A stretch of DNA of 64,000 nt from Comamonadaceae bacterium. Lineage in GTDB: Bacteria; Pseudomonadota; Gammaproteobacteria; Burkholderiales; Burkholderiaceae_C. The notes under the pieces are model-generated. The model was given only the letters and a program-made list of their open reading frames with translations. It ran no database searches and was not told the DNA's origin. The stretch is taken from the NCBI GenBank assembly GCA_027488735.1, contig JAIYBB010000004.1, positions 62,001 to 126,000 on the forward strand, read 5' to 3'. Positions 1 to 8,528 of this stretch are shown here, piece by piece. The position numbers and the translations under genes are program-made. How positions within the stretch are numbered: position 1 is the first letter of the stretch; every line of letters starts with the position of its first letter.

Positions 1-669
1 GCTGGGCGCGCCCACTTGTAAAAACCGTCCATCGCTCATGACTGCAATACGGTCTGCCATGGTCATGGCTTCATCTTGATCATGCGTCACCATGACACAG
101 GTCACGCCCACTTGTTTGATGATCTTGACTAATTCCACTTGGGTTTCTTCGCGCAATTTTTTATCGAGTGCGCCCAGCGGTTCATCGAGCAGAAGTAATT
201 GCGGCCGCTTGACCAGACTGCGCGCCAAGGCTACGCGCTGTTGCTGGCCGCCTGACAACTGGTGCGGGCTGCGTTTGGCAAATTTTTGCAATTGCACCAG
301 TTGCAACATGTCTTCGACCCGTTGTTGAATTTCAGCTTTGGCAACACCATCGCGCTTCAAGCCAAATGCCACATTTTCCCAGACATTGAGGTGGGGAAAA
401 AGTGCGTAAGACTGAAACATCATGTTCATTGGACGCTCATAGGGCGGCAAATCGGTGACGTCTTTGCCGTCCAGCCAAACGCGTCCGCTGGTGGGCGTTT
501 CAAACCCTGAGAGCACACGCAACAAGGTGGATTTTCCGCAGCCGGAAGAACCCAGCAGCGCAAAAATTTCACCGCGTTCAATGTCCAAACTGACATCGTT
601 GACAGCAAGTGTTTCACCAAAACGCTTGGTGACGTTATCTATGCGCAAGTAAACAGAAGAATCGGTCAC
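1..669 (-). CDS. Polyamine-type ABC transporter ATP-binding protein (PotA/PotG-like), 3' end outside the window
   Basis: ATPase subunit of an ABC importer, cytoplasmic, energising uptake of a small cation such as spermidine or putrescine. The frame is open to the window edge (223 codons visible). Motifs in order: Walker A GSSGCGKST at 40-48, Q-loop Gln86, signature LSGGQQQ at 138-144, Walker B LLLLDEP at 158-164, H-loop His196. The stretch around 77-95 (ERPMNMMFQSYALFPH) is typical of the polyamine/Fe/sulfate ATPase branch. The start is taken as GTG at 669, which gives the usual short N terminus before the first strand; there is no clear ribosome site, so it is not certain. Partner permeases and binding protein would lie beyond the left edge. 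The substrate is inferred from the family only. Confidence 0.88.
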   Translation of the reverse strand, partial: MTDSSVYLRIDNVTKRFGETLAVNDVSLDIERGEIFALLGSSGCGKSTLLRVLSGFETPTSGRVWLDGKDVTDLPPYERPMNMMFQSYALFPHLNVWENVAFGLKRDGVAKAEIQQRVEDMLQLVQLQKFAKRSPHQLSGGQQQRVALARSLVKRPQLLLLDEPLGALDKKLREETQVELVKIIKQVGVTCVMVTHDQDEAMTMADRIAVMSDGRFLQVGAPS

Positions 670-788
670 GGTGTTTGTAAAAAAAAGATGGCCGGGGACA
701 CGCTGGGACCAGCGCAAGGATTTGCTGGGATTTTATGCATTAAGCACATGCGGCTTGTCTTCACAGTATGGGCCAATGGGGCGAGCCC

Positions 789-1235
789 TTATTTGCTCAA
801 TGCCGACTTCACTGCTGCACTGACTTCACCCATGTCTGCTTTGCCTGCCAGTTGTGCTTTGACAGCGCCCATGACCTTGCCCATGTCGCCCGGGCCGCTG
901 GCACCCAACTCGGCAACGATGGCTTCGACTGCCTGCTGCACCTCTTGGGCGCTAAGTCGCTGAGGCAAATAGGCCTGCAGCACTGCAATTTCCGCGGTTT
1001 CCACGTCTGCCAAGTCTTGGCGCTGCGCGGTCACATAAGCGGCGACCGAGTCTTTGCGCTGCTTGATCAGTTTGTCCACGATGGCAATGACCATCACATC
1101 ATCAAGTTCGACCCGCTCGTCCACTTCTTTTTGCTTCATTGCTGCTTGTAACAAGCGGATGGTACCCAGGCGCACGCTGTCTTTGGCGCGCATAGCGGTT
1201 TTCATGTCTTCGGTGATTTGTGCTTTGAGGCTCAT
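789..1235 (-). CDS. YqeY/GatB-domain protein
   Basis: A 148-residue YqeY family protein. The family shares the tRNA-binding tail domain of GatB, the amidotransferase subunit, but its own role is not settled. The sequence has the typical helical N terminus (MSLKAQITEDMKTAMRAKD) and the conserved C-terminal GDMGKVMGAV segment near 116-125; length is normal. A GGAG ribosome site stands about 8 bases before the ATG. The gene lies downstream of rpsU on the same strand, the common rpsU-yqeY pairing, with a terminator-like hairpin between them that should reduce read-through. Confidence 0.93.
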   Translation of the reverse strand: MSLKAQITEDMKTAMRAKDSVRLGTIRLLQAAMKQKEVDERVELDDVMVIAIVDKLIKQRKDSVAAYVTAQRQDLADVETAEIAVLQAYLPQRLSAQEVQQAVEAIVAELGASGPGDMGKVMGAVKAQLAGKADMGEVSAAVKSALSK

Positions 1236-1248
1236 GGGGTGTCTCCGG

Positions 1249-1283
1249 AAAAAAGAAAAAGGCCCGCACGGTCATGGCCGGGC
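1249..1283 (-). terminator. Rho-independent terminator between rpsU and yqeY
   Basis: On the minus strand a GC stem (arms 1279-1283 and 1262-1266, GCCCG/CGGGC) is followed directly by a T-rich run of 11 T with one C (1249-1260). It lies 30 bases after the rpsU stop and a few bases before the yqeY ribosome site, so it probably works as a partial terminator or attenuator within the pair. A second palindrome, GCCTGATCAGGC, lies at 1286-1297. Confidence 0.7.
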
Positions 1284-1312
1284 GAGCCTGATCAGGCAAA
1301 GGCCTGTGGAAA

Positions 1313-1525
1313 TCAGTACAGTTTTTTGGGCAACTGCATGCTGCGAACGCGCTTGTAGTGGCGTTTGACAGCAGCGGATTTTTTGCGCTTGCGTTCTGTG
1401 GTTGGTTTTTCGTAGAACTCACGGGCACGCAAGTCGGTGAGCAAGCCCAGTTTTTCGATGGTGCGCTTGAAACGGCGTAAAGCTACGTCAAAAGGTTCGT
1501 TTTCTTTTACACGGATGGTGGTCAT
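1313..1525 (-). CDS. rpsU: 30S ribosomal protein S21
   Basis: A 70-residue basic protein of the small ribosomal subunit, near the platform and mRNA exit region, needed for efficient initiation. It shows the family signature [20 protein letters not shown] and the Arg/Lys-rich tail. The start is the ATG at 1525; a TTG nine bases upstream in the same frame is less likely. No good Shine-Dalgarno sequence precedes it. A strong sigma-70-type promoter lies about 120 bases upstream, leaving a leader of roughly 115 nt. Followed by a terminator and yqeY. Confidence 0.97.
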   Translation of the reverse strand: MTTIRVKENEPFDVALRRFKRTIEKLGLLTDLRAREFYEKPTTERKRKKSAAVKRHYKRVRSMQLPKKLY

Positions 1526-1645
1526 TGACAACAATTTTCAAAATGTGCTCGCCAAGTATCTGAAGAAGATCGGGCTTCAAAACCGGGCAGCGGTGTTACG
1601 AGGGGTAGGGGAGTCAGCTCTCAGGCCAAATTCGCCAAACGGGAA

Positions 1646-1673
1646 ATTATAGCGGTTTCAGCCGGGCTGCCAA
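1646..1673 (-). promoter_or_regulatory. Sigma-70 promoter for rpsU
   Basis: Reading on the minus strand: -35 TTGGCA (1673-1668), 16-base spacer, -10 TATAAT (1651-1646), a near-perfect consensus. The -10 overlaps the TAA stop codon of the flavoprotein gene upstream, so rpsU can be transcribed on its own. The predicted transcript start is near 1639. Confidence 0.7.
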
Positions 1674-2888
1674 GGCTTTCGCGCAGGCGTGGGCACTGGC
1701 CCAGGCCCATTGGAAGTTATAGCCACCCAACCAACCCGTGATATCAACGACTTCACCAATGAAATAAAGCCCTGGTTGTTTGGACTCCATGGTTTGTTGG
1801 GCCAAATCCCGTGTGTCTACCCCGCCAGCCGTGACCTCGGCCTTGGCATAGCCTTCGGTACCGGAGGGCGTCAGCGCCCAGGCTTGCAGGGAGGCCGCCA
1901 GCCGCTGCAAGGATTTGTCTGGGGTGTCAGGCAGGCTTTTTTGCCAGTCGCTGTGGCTTGCGGTCCAGGTGTCGGCCAAACGCGACGGCAGCCAAGCGGC
2001 CAAAGCGTTGCTCAAGGATTTTTTGCTGGATTGCTTAGCGTCTAACAGGGTTTGCGCCAAATCGGTATCAGGCAACAGGTTCAGGCGAATGGACTTGCCG
2101 GTTTGCCAGTAGCTGGAAATTTGCAGCACCGCCGGACCCGACAAACCCCGGTGTGTGAACAACAGGTCTTCGTTAAACAACACGGGCTTTTTGCCTTCGC
2201 CAGTTTGCATGGCTACCGGCAAAGACAGTCCGGCCAACGCCGCGTAGGGCTGCCAGTCTGCGGCGGAAAAAGTGAGTGGCACAAGAGCGGGGCGCGGCTC
2301 GACCATTCGCAGGCCGAATTGTTTGGCCAACCGGTAACCGATGTCGGTGGCACCTATCTTGGGGATGGACAAGCCGCCGCTGGCGACCACCACAGCCTTG
2401 GCTTGAACTTGCCCCTGACTGGTGTCAGCCACATAGTGCGGCTCGGGCGCATCGCTGTATGTCAAACCCGAAATGCTGCAAGGCTGCCAGCGGGTGACTT
2501 TGCCGCCCATGGCACCGGCTTCACATTCGCGCAAAAGCATGTCGATCAGGTCTTGCGCACTGCGGTCGCAAAACAACTGGCCTTTGTGTTTTTCATGGAA
2601 GGGTATGCCATGTTTTTGCACCAAGGTGATGAAATCCTGCGCCGTGTAACGACTGAGTGCGCTGCGCGCGAACATGGGGTTGTCGCCCAGAAAATGCGTG
2701 TGCGGCGCGCGCGGGTCTATGTCTTTGTTGGTGAAGTTACTGCGCCCGCCGCCGGAGATGCGGATTTTTTCCGCCACTTTGGGGTAATGGTCAATCAGCA
2801 GCACATTCAAACCTTGTTGTGCTGCCACGCCTGCACAAAACAAACCGGCTGCGCCCGCACCGATGATCAGCACATCGACCTGGGTCAT
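1647..2888 (-). CDS. BaiN/YhiN-like FAD-dependent flavoprotein
   Basis: A 413-residue NAD(P)/FAD-dependent oxidoreductase of the HI0933/YhiN family, cytoplasmic. The dinucleotide-binding motif GAGAAG is at 10-15 and the family hallmark GGGRSN at 46-51. A C-terminal GEVVDITGWLGGYNFQWAW segment closes the FAD site. Members have been called BaiN or aminoacetone oxidase, but the physiological substrate is uncertain in most bacteria. The ATG overlaps the stop of the alpha/beta hydrolase gene upstream by four bases, so the two are translationally coupled. Confidence 0.9.
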   Translation of the reverse strand: MTQVDVLIIGAGAAGLFCAGVAAQQGLNVLLIDHYPKVAEKIRISGGGRSNFTNKDIDPRAPHTHFLGDNPMFARSALSRYTAQDFITLVQKHGIPFHEKHKGQLFCDRSAQDLIDMLLRECEAGAMGGKVTRWQPCSISGLTYSDAPEPHYVADTSQGQVQAKAVVVASGGLSIPKIGATDIGYRLAKQFGLRMVEPRPALVPLTFSAADWQPYAALAGLSLPVAMQTGEGKKPVLFNEDLLFTHRGLSGPAVLQISSYWQTGKSIRLNLLPDTDLAQTLLDAKQSSKKSLSNALAAWLPSRLADTWTASHSDWQKSLPDTPDKSLQRLAASLQAWALTPSGTEGYAKAEVTAGGVDTRDLAQQTMESKQPGLYFIGEVVDITGWLGGYNFQWAWASAHACAKALAARLKPL

Positions 2889-3793
2889 GGCTGCTGCAAA
2901 AACGCCTCGATGTGTTGCGCCAGTATTTGCGGTTGGTCGTGGTGCATCATGTGACCGGCATCTTGTATGGTGACGCTGTGAAGATCTTTGATGTGCTTTA
3001 AGCGCTCGTGAAATTCATCCAGCTTGTACTTGCCTTGCCACCATTTTTCAAGATCGTTTTGGCTGGCTTCGACGTTGAGCACAGGCGCGCTGATGCTTTG
3101 GTAGATGGCCAGCATTTCTTCCACGCGAAACAAATACGGGTTGATCACTTTGTGTGCAGGGTGACCCAAAATCTCCCATTCACCGTTGCTGTTTTGTTGA
3201 GCCCAGTGCTGCGCGAGCCATTGCGCTTTGTCCAAACTCAAACGCGAATTGGTTTTGATCAAGCGTTGCGCCACAGCCTCGCTGTCGGGATAGGTGCGTA
3301 AATTCATCTCGCCTTGACGCGCTGCTTTGACTTCGTTCAACCATTTCGCATAGCGCCCAGGTGCTTGCGAAGGCTTAGTCGCGGCCAGACCAAAACCTTC
3401 CAGATTGATCAAGCGACGGATGCGCTCGGGTCTTGCACCGGCAAACATGGACACAACGGTGCCGCCCATGCTGTGGCCTAGCAAATCGATGTGCCCTTCA
3501 GGCTGGAAATGGTCAATCAAAGCATCCAGATCGGCCAGGTAATCTGGGTACCAGAAGGTGTCGACTTTGCCCACGTCGGTGAGCCCAAAGCCGCGCCAGT
3601 CCGGTGCAATGATGTGACGGTCTTCTTTCATGGCGTCCACCACGAACTGAAAAGAAGCGCTGACATCCATCCAGCCGTGCACCATGAACAGCGGCAATTG
3701 GCCGGGGCGTGGGGTTCCCCATTCACGCACGTGGTAGTTGAGTTGGCGCAATCTGATGAAGCTGGTGCGCGAAGCTTTTTGAACTTGGTACAT
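2885..3793 (-). CDS. Alpha/beta hydrolase
   Basis: A 302-residue hydrolase of the alpha/beta fold, probably cytoplasmic. It has the oxyanion HGW motif at 39-41, the nucleophile elbow GHSMG at 106-110 (Ser108), and a late DAGHMMHHD segment holding the catalytic His. The substrate cannot be read from the sequence. I start it at the ATG at 3793 (MYQVQKAS); an ATG at 3820 would overlap the divergent gene. Its end overlaps the flavoprotein start by four bases. Only 25 bases separate it from the divergent acyl-CoA synthetase. Confidence 0.87.
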   Translation of the reverse strand: MYQVQKASRTSFIRLRQLNYHVREWGTPRPGQLPLFMVHGWMDVSASFQFVVDAMKEDRHIIAPDWRGFGLTDVGKVDTFWYPDYLADLDALIDHFQPEGHIDLLGHSMGGTVVSMFAGARPERIRRLINLEGFGLAATKPSQAPGRYAKWLNEVKAARQGEMNLRTYPDSEAVAQRLIKTNSRLSLDKAQWLAQHWAQQNSNGEWEILGHPAHKVINPYLFRVEEMLAIYQSISAPVLNVEASQNDLEKWWQGKYKLDEFHERLKHIKDLHSVTIQDAGHMMHHDQPQILAQHIEAFLQQP

Positions 3794-3818
3794 TCGCCCA
3801 ATCATAAGGATGTATCGC

Positions 3819-5552
3819 ATGTCCCCCGGTCACTTATCAGACAATCACGCTCAGATGCACCGCAGCTTTCGCTGGTCGGTGCCCGCGAATTTCAATATCG
3901 CCGATGTGTGTTCACGCCGTTGGGCGGCTTCGTCGCCACACGGTTTGCAGACTGCCATCGTTACTCACCATGAAGATCCGCTTTTGCAAACCACGCATTC
4001 TTATGTGCAATTGCAACAGGCTGCGGATGCATTGAGTCATGTGTTATCCCAACAAGGCGTTAAACGCGGCGACCGCGTGGCGGTGGTTTTGGCGCAGCGT
4101 TTTGAAACAGCAGTGGCTTACATGGCGGTGTTGCAAATGGGCGTGGTGGTCATGCCGCTGTCGCAGTTGTTCGGCCCCGAAGCCTTGCTTTACCGCTTAC
4201 AAGATTCAGGCGCAGTGGTTGCCGTGGTGGACGCGGTGTCAGCAACGGTGGTGTCCGGTTTGAAAAATGAATGCCCTGCTTTGCGCGTTTGTATCGGTGT
4301 GGACATTCAAAGCGGTGATGTTTTTTTTGATGCGCAAACTTTGCAGCATGCACAAGCATGGCCCATGGCCAACACGCTGGCCACTGACGCTGCGGTGTTG
4401 ATTTACACCAGCGGCACCACTGGCCCACCTAAGGGCGCGTTGATTCCGCACCACGCGCTGATCGGCAATCTCAGCGGTTTTGTGTGCAGCCAAAACTGGT
4501 TTGGTTTTTCAACTTCGTCTGCGGCTTCAACAGGGCATGGTGATTTACCTGCGGGCAGTCACGCTGTCTTCTGGTCACCCGCCGACTGGACTTGGACCGG
4601 CGGTTTGATGGACGCTTTGCTGCCAACACTGTATTTCGGTCGGCCCATCGTCGCCTGGGCGGGGCGTTTCTCGGCAGACTTGGCGTTTGAGTTGATGCAA
4701 CAGCACCGCGTGACGCACACGTTTTTATTTCCCACGGCATTGAAGGCCATGATGAAAGCCTATCCTTCGCCGCAAGCGCGTTTTCAACTCGACTTGCAAG
4801 CCATCATGAGTGCAGGGGAAGCCGTGGGCGACGCGGTGTTTGCGTACTGCCGCGATGAACTCGGCGTCACGGTGAATGAAATGTTCGGGCAAACCGAGAT
4901 CAATTACATCGTCGGCAACTGCGCCATGAATGGCGACACCAGCGACGGCGTTGGCTGGCCGGCCAAACCGGGCAGCATGGGCCGCGCCTACCCCGGACAC
5001 CGCGTGGCGGTGATTGATGAAGACGGTCGTGAATGCGCCGACGGCGTACCCGGCGATGTAGCCTTACATCGATGCGATGTGCACGGCAAACCCGACCCGA
5101 TTTTCTTTTTAGGCTATTGGAACCAGCCCGATGCGACCGAGCGTAAATTCACAGGCGACTGGTGCCGCACCGGCGACTTGGCTACGCGCGACGCTGATGG
5201 TTACCTTTGGTATCAGGGCCGCGCCGACGATGTGTTCAAAGCCGCCGGTTACCGCATAGGCCCCAGCGAAATTGAAAATTGTTTGGTGAAACACCCGGCC
5301 GTGGCCAATGCCGCTGTCGTGCCCAAGCCCGATGCCGAGCGCGGTAACTTGGTGAAAGCGTATGTGGTGTTGTCTGCGGGCTTTGCGCCTTCAGATGAAT
5401 TGGTGACGCAGTTGCAACAACATGTGCGCGGTTTGCTCGCGCCTTATGAATACCCGAAGGAGATTGAGTTCATCGATCAATTGCCGATGACCACGACGGG
5501 GAAGGTGCAGAGGAGGGTGTTGAGGTTGAGGGAAATAGAACGCGCTAAATGA
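3819..5552 (+). CDS. AMP-binding acyl-CoA synthetase
   Basis: A 577-residue member of the ANL superfamily, activating a carboxylic acid to acyl-AMP and then acyl-CoA. The nucleotide loop YTSGTTGPPKG is at about 196-206, the FGQTEIN motif (A5) lies in the middle, and the tail has the hinge and the catalytic lysine region (PMTTTGKVQRR). It resembles acetyl-CoA synthetase-like or medium-chain ligases. The substrate is unknown. The start at 3819 is preferred because AAGGA lies 8 bases upstream; ATGs at 3810 and 3855 are alternatives. Converges with the helicase gene, six bases away. Confidence 0.88.
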   Translation: MSPGHLSDNHAQMHRSFRWSVPANFNIADVCSRRWAASSPHGLQTAIVTHHEDPLLQTTHSYVQLQQAADALSHVLSQQGVKRGDRVAVVLAQRFETAVAYMAVLQMGVVVMPLSQLFGPEALLYRLQDSGAVVAVVDAVSATVVSGLKNECPALRVCIGVDIQSGDVFFDAQTLQHAQAWPMANTLATDAAVLIYTSGTTGPPKGALIPHHALIGNLSGFVCSQNWFGFSTSSAASTGHGDLPAGSHAVFWSPADWTWTGGLMDALLPTLYFGRPIVAWAGRFSADLAFELMQQHRVTHTFLFPTALKAMMKAYPSPQARFQLDLQAIMSAGEAVGDAVFAYCRDELGVTVNEMFGQTEINYIVGNCAMNGDTSDGVGWPAKPGSMGRAYPGHRVAVIDEDGRECADGVPGDVALHRCDVHGKPDPIFFLGYWNQPDATERKFTGDWCRTGDLATRDADGYLWYQGRADDVFKAAGYRIGPSEIENCLVKHPAVANAAVVPKPDAERGNLVKAYVVLSAGFAPSDELVTQLQQHVRGLLAPYEYPKEIEFIDQLPMTTTGKVQRRVLRLREIERAK

Positions 5553-5558
5553 ACTTGA

Positions 5559-6788
5559 TTAACCAAGCCCCGCCGCCGCCCTCAGCTTATCCTTCTTGCT
5601 CGGCCGCTTGCCCTTAATGCCACCATTGCCCTGCGGCGCAGGCGGTTCATCCACCGGTTCAAAGCCTGGCACGTGCTCTAAATCAAGCGCGAGGCTTTCG
5701 CGTTTTTGTATCAGCTTCCAATGCGCCAAAGCATGGGCGGTGACAAAGCTGATCGCGTCGCCATGCGCACCTGCGCGGCCGGTGCGGCCAATGCGGTGTG
5801 TGTAGTCGGTGGCTGAGCGCGGCAAGTCGTAATTGACCACCACGGGCAGCATGGCGATGTCTATGCCACGCGAAGCGAGGTCGGTGGTCACCATCACATG
5901 GCAGAGCCCGGTTTTGAAATCGCGCAGCACATCCTGACGTGCGCCTTGGCTCATCTCGCCATGAAAAGGCGCGGCGTTGATGCCTGCCTTGCACAATTTG
6001 TTCGCCACATGCTCGCAGGCGTAGCGCGTGGCCACAAACACCAGCACTTGCTTCCAACTGTGTTCTGCGATCAAGTGCCGCAGCAAAGCAGTGCGCTTTT
6101 TGTCGTCTATTGCAATAACGCGTTGGCTGATGTCTGGTTTGTGGCCCTCAAACGCTTCCACGGTGATGCGTACCGGGTCCCGCAACAAGTTCGCGGCAAG
6201 CACCTCCACCTCTGGCGCAAATGTGGCCGAGAACAACAAAGTTTGACGCTGCGCAGGCAACAGCGCCAACACGCGTTGCAGTTCATCGGCAAAGCCCAAG
6301 TCCAGCAGCCTATCGGCCTCGTCCAGCACCAAGTGTTTCACTTCGCCCAAATGCACCGCGTTTTGATCTGCCAGATCCAGCAATCGCCCCGGCGTGGCCA
6401 CCAATATGTCGGCACCGCCGCGCAAGTCCATCATTTGCGGATTGATAGACACACCGCCGAACACGACAGCAACTTTCAGCCCTGGCTTGTAGGAAAGATG
6501 TGTGAGCACATTGCCGACCTGCACCGCTAACTCGCGTGTGGGCACCAACACCAAGCTTCGAATCGGGCGGCGGAAATTCGTCTGACGCGGTTGCAGCAAA
6601 TGCATTTGCACCAGTGGTAATCCAAACGCCAGCGTCTTGCCCGAACCAGTGGGCGCGGTGGCCCACAGGTCACGGCCCTGCAGCGCAGGGGGAATGGCTT
6701 GGGCTTGTATGGGCGTGGGCGCGTACAAGCCCATGTCGGCCACAGTCTGTTGCAGCGCGGGGGTAAGGGTCAGGTTAGAAAAGTTCAA
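5559..6788 (-). CDS. DEAD-box ATP-dependent RNA helicase
   Basis: A 409-residue DEAD-box helicase that unwinds structured RNA in ribosome assembly or mRNA decay. Motifs: Q motif with TPIQAQ at 25-30, motif I APTGSGKT at 45-52, PTRELA at 83-88, DEAD at 156-159, SAT at 187-189, HRIGRTGR at 331-338. The short basic tail (GIKGKRPSKKDKLRAA) is RhlE-like. No ATG fits the N terminus: the frame opens after a TGA and the best start is TTG at 6788, which matches the family start (xFSNLxLxPAL). The alternative ATG at residue 19 would cut the Q-motif region. Stands alone, converging with the synthetase gene. Confidence 0.93.
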   Translation of the reverse strand: MNFSNLTLTPALQQTVADMGLYAPTPIQAQAIPPALQGRDLWATAPTGSGKTLAFGLPLVQMHLLQPRQTNFRRPIRSLVLVPTRELAVQVGNVLTHLSYKPGLKVAVVFGGVSINPQMMDLRGGADILVATPGRLLDLADQNAVHLGEVKHLVLDEADRLLDLGFADELQRVLALLPAQRQTLLFSATFAPEVEVLAANLLRDPVRITVEAFEGHKPDISQRVIAIDDKKRTALLRHLIAEHSWKQVLVFVATRYACEHVANKLCKAGINAAPFHGEMSQGARQDVLRDFKTGLCHVMVTTDLASRGIDIAMLPVVVNYDLPRSATDYTHRIGRTGRAGAHGDAISFVTAHALAHWKLIQKRESLALDLEHVPGFEPVDEPPAPQGNGGIKGKRPSKKDKLRAAAGLG

Positions 6789-6881
6789 ACGGATGTGCAG
6801 CAGGTTGTTTTTTTGTAAGAGTGGTCAGCTTAACCTGTGGAGTTTGTGTGCAGTCCAAGTCATAGTTAGACAAATTCGAGT

Positions 6882-7226
6882 TCATGTGTCTTGGGATGGA
6901 GAGACGTGCCTGATCAAATCCATGTTGTCATGTATTAATCGGAGAACGTCCATCGTTTGCTCGGGCGCTGCTCTGAACACCAAAAAATGTCGGCCTTTTC
7001 TTCCTTGGCGCGCCACATGCAATATACGAATACCCGGACCCATATCTTCGCGAGCGATAGCCCCCACAATTTCAGGGCCACCCTCCAATGCCTCAATCGC
7101 AAGTGAAAGTGTCTCGGCGTATTTTTGCGCCTGCTGATCGCCAAAGTTTTCAAGCGTCCAGACCGTGATACCAAACAGATCCAACTCAGCCTGTTCAGCC
7201 AGACGGATACGCCAGACAGGGTTCAT
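6882..7226 (-). CDS. parE: RelE/ParE-family toxin
   Basis: A 114-residue toxin of the ParE/RelE superfamily. ParE members poison DNA gyrase; RelE members cut mRNA on the ribosome. The N terminus WRIRLAEQAELDLFGI and the C-terminal IRILHVARQGRKGRHFLVFR match the ParE-like core. The tail (about 25 residues after the core) is a little longer than usual. The ATG overlaps the antitoxin stop by four bases (7223-7226), the normal antitoxin-first order. The exact target is not visible from sequence. This gene is not the topoisomerase IV subunit also named parE. Confidence 0.87.
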   Translation of the reverse strand: MNPVWRIRLAEQAELDLFGITVWTLENFGDQQAQKYAETLSLAIEALEGGPEIVGAIAREDMGPGIRILHVARQGRKGRHFLVFRAAPEQTMDVLRLIHDNMDLIRHVSPSQDT

Positions 7227-7504
7227 GCAGCGGAAAGTGCTTTTGTGGTGATTGATTGGAGGTGTAAACGCAAGGCATCCTTGGAGTCAAGGGTTTTGGA
7301 TCGCCCCGATTCAATATCCGCAATGCCTACCTGCACAGCATTACGCAAGGCTGCCAGACGGTAAGCATCTTCAGCTTCACGGTTCTCTAAAAGTCGAAGT
7401 CCTTCACGTAGCACTTCGCTGGCGTTTTGATAGCGACCCTTGGTCACCAATTGCTCCACCAGATTGGCCTGATGGTCCGTCAGTACAACATTGCGGGTGG
7501 GCAT
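7223..7504 (-). CDS. parD: ParD-family antitoxin
   Basis: A 93-residue antitoxin. The N-terminal half (NVVLTDHQANLVEQLVTKG, then YQNASEVLREGLRLLE) is a ribbon-helix-helix DNA-binding domain of the ParD/CC2985 type; the C-terminal half would wrap the toxin. It lies directly before the toxin with a four-base overlap. A perfect 17-base palindrome over its own -10 box shows it is very likely autoregulated. An AAGGGA ribosome site precedes the ATG. Confidence 0.9.
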   Translation of the reverse strand: MPTRNVVLTDHQANLVEQLVTKGRYQNASEVLREGLRLLENREAEDAYRLAALRNAVQVGIADIESGRSKTLDSKDALRLHLQSITTKALSAA

Positions 7505-7526
7505 GGCAGATTCCCTTATTGAATGA

Positions 7527-7562
7527 TTGGCATATTATGCCAACGCCAGCAAAAGCATGCAA
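7527..7562 (-). promoter_or_regulatory. parDE promoter with palindromic operator
   Basis: On the minus strand: -35 TTGCAT (7562-7557), a 17-base spacer, -10 CATAAT (7539-7534). The perfect inverted repeat TTGGCATA-T-TATGCCAA at 7527-7543 covers the -10. It starts 23 bases before the parD ATG. This is the expected arrangement for repression by the ParD/ParE complex; binding is inferred. Confidence 0.75.
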
Positions 7563-7578
7563 TTGCGGCGTAAGTTGC

Positions 7579-8340
7579 TCAACCCCTCAAAGCAGGCAAG
7601 CCCACCCCTGTCGCATCAAACCCGCCATCCACCGCAATCATTTGCCCGGTCAAATAACTGGCCTCGGCAGACGCCAGAAACACAATCACTCTCGCAATTT
7701 CTTCTTCACTGCCGTAGCGGTTCAGCGGAATGGCATCGTGGTAGGCGCTCACGATGGCGGGCGTATGCACTGCCGCCGCGAGTTTGGTGTTGACCGGCCC
7801 CGGAGACACGCAATTCACGCGTATGCCCCACTCGCCGAGTTCAGCGGCTTGTTGCTTGGTCAAATGAATGACTGCGGCTTTGGAGGTGCCGTAAGCCACG
7901 CGCAGTGTGGACGCGCGCAGGCCGGAGATGGACGCGATATTGATGATGCAGCCTTTGCTTTCGCGCAGCGCGGGCAGGGCGGCCTGCGAGCATAAAAACA
8001 CGCCATCGAGGTTGGTGCGCATCACGGTTTGCCAGCGCGCAAACGTGGTCTCTTGTATCGGTCCGAAATCAGCCACACCTGCGTTGTTCACCAACACATC
8101 GACCCGCCCTGACCATTGCATCACGCTGTGCATCATGGCGTTGACTTGGTCTTCTTGTGACACATCGCAGTTCACCGGCAGCACATGATCCAAGCCTTGT
8201 GAGGCATTTTGAAGTTCATGCAGATCTCGGTCGACCATGGCCACCCGCATGCCTTTGCTTAAAAACAATCGGGTGGTCGCCAAACCTATGCCGCGTGCTG
8301 CGCCGGTCACGATAGCGGTCGGCTGAGTTGTCTGTGTCAT
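7579..8340 (-). CDS. SDR-family oxidoreductase
   Basis: A 253-residue classical short-chain dehydrogenase/reductase. NAD(P)-binding TGAARGIG at 12-19, NNAG at 85-88, catalytic Ser near 137-139, Tyr150 and Lys154 in YGTSK, and the C-terminal YLTGQMIAVDGG typical of FabG-like SDRs. Asp37 after the second strand suggests NAD rather than NADP, an inference. The substrate is unknown. Divergent from the aldo-keto reductase gene across 188 bases in which I see no convincing promoter. Confidence 0.9.
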   Translation of the reverse strand: MTQTTQPTAIVTGAARGIGLATTRLFLSKGMRVAMVDRDLHELQNASQGLDHVLPVNCDVSQEDQVNAMMHSVMQWSGRVDVLVNNAGVADFGPIQETTFARWQTVMRTNLDGVFLCSQAALPALRESKGCIINIASISGLRASTLRVAYGTSKAAVIHLTKQQAAELGEWGIRVNCVSPGPVNTKLAAAVHTPAIVSAYHDAIPLNRYGSEEEIARVIVFLASAEASYLTGQMIAVDGGFDATGVGLPALRG

Positions 8341-8528
8341 GGTTTCTGGAATGAATGGATTGATTTTTGTAAGCCAAATGGATGGAGTTTTCCTCGCAAC
8401 AAGTGGGCTTGCGAAGGTCTAGACTTTAATTCACTTCATGCGATCTACCTCAGGCAATCCCTGCCCTGTGGGCGTGCAGGAACGTAGTAAATTCAATTCA
8501 TTCAACGCGCACACTTAAACTCCCACCT

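Noticed and set aside
701-714. CGCTGG-GA-CCAGCG inverted repeat before the ABC ATPase gene
   Set aside because: The loop would be too short for the full stem, and the T run on the minus strand is 14 bases away, so it is not a convincing terminator.
2052-2954. 300-codon plus-strand ORF
   Set aside because: It is antisense to the BaiN-like flavoprotein gene, has no recognisable domain and arises from codon bias of the real gene.
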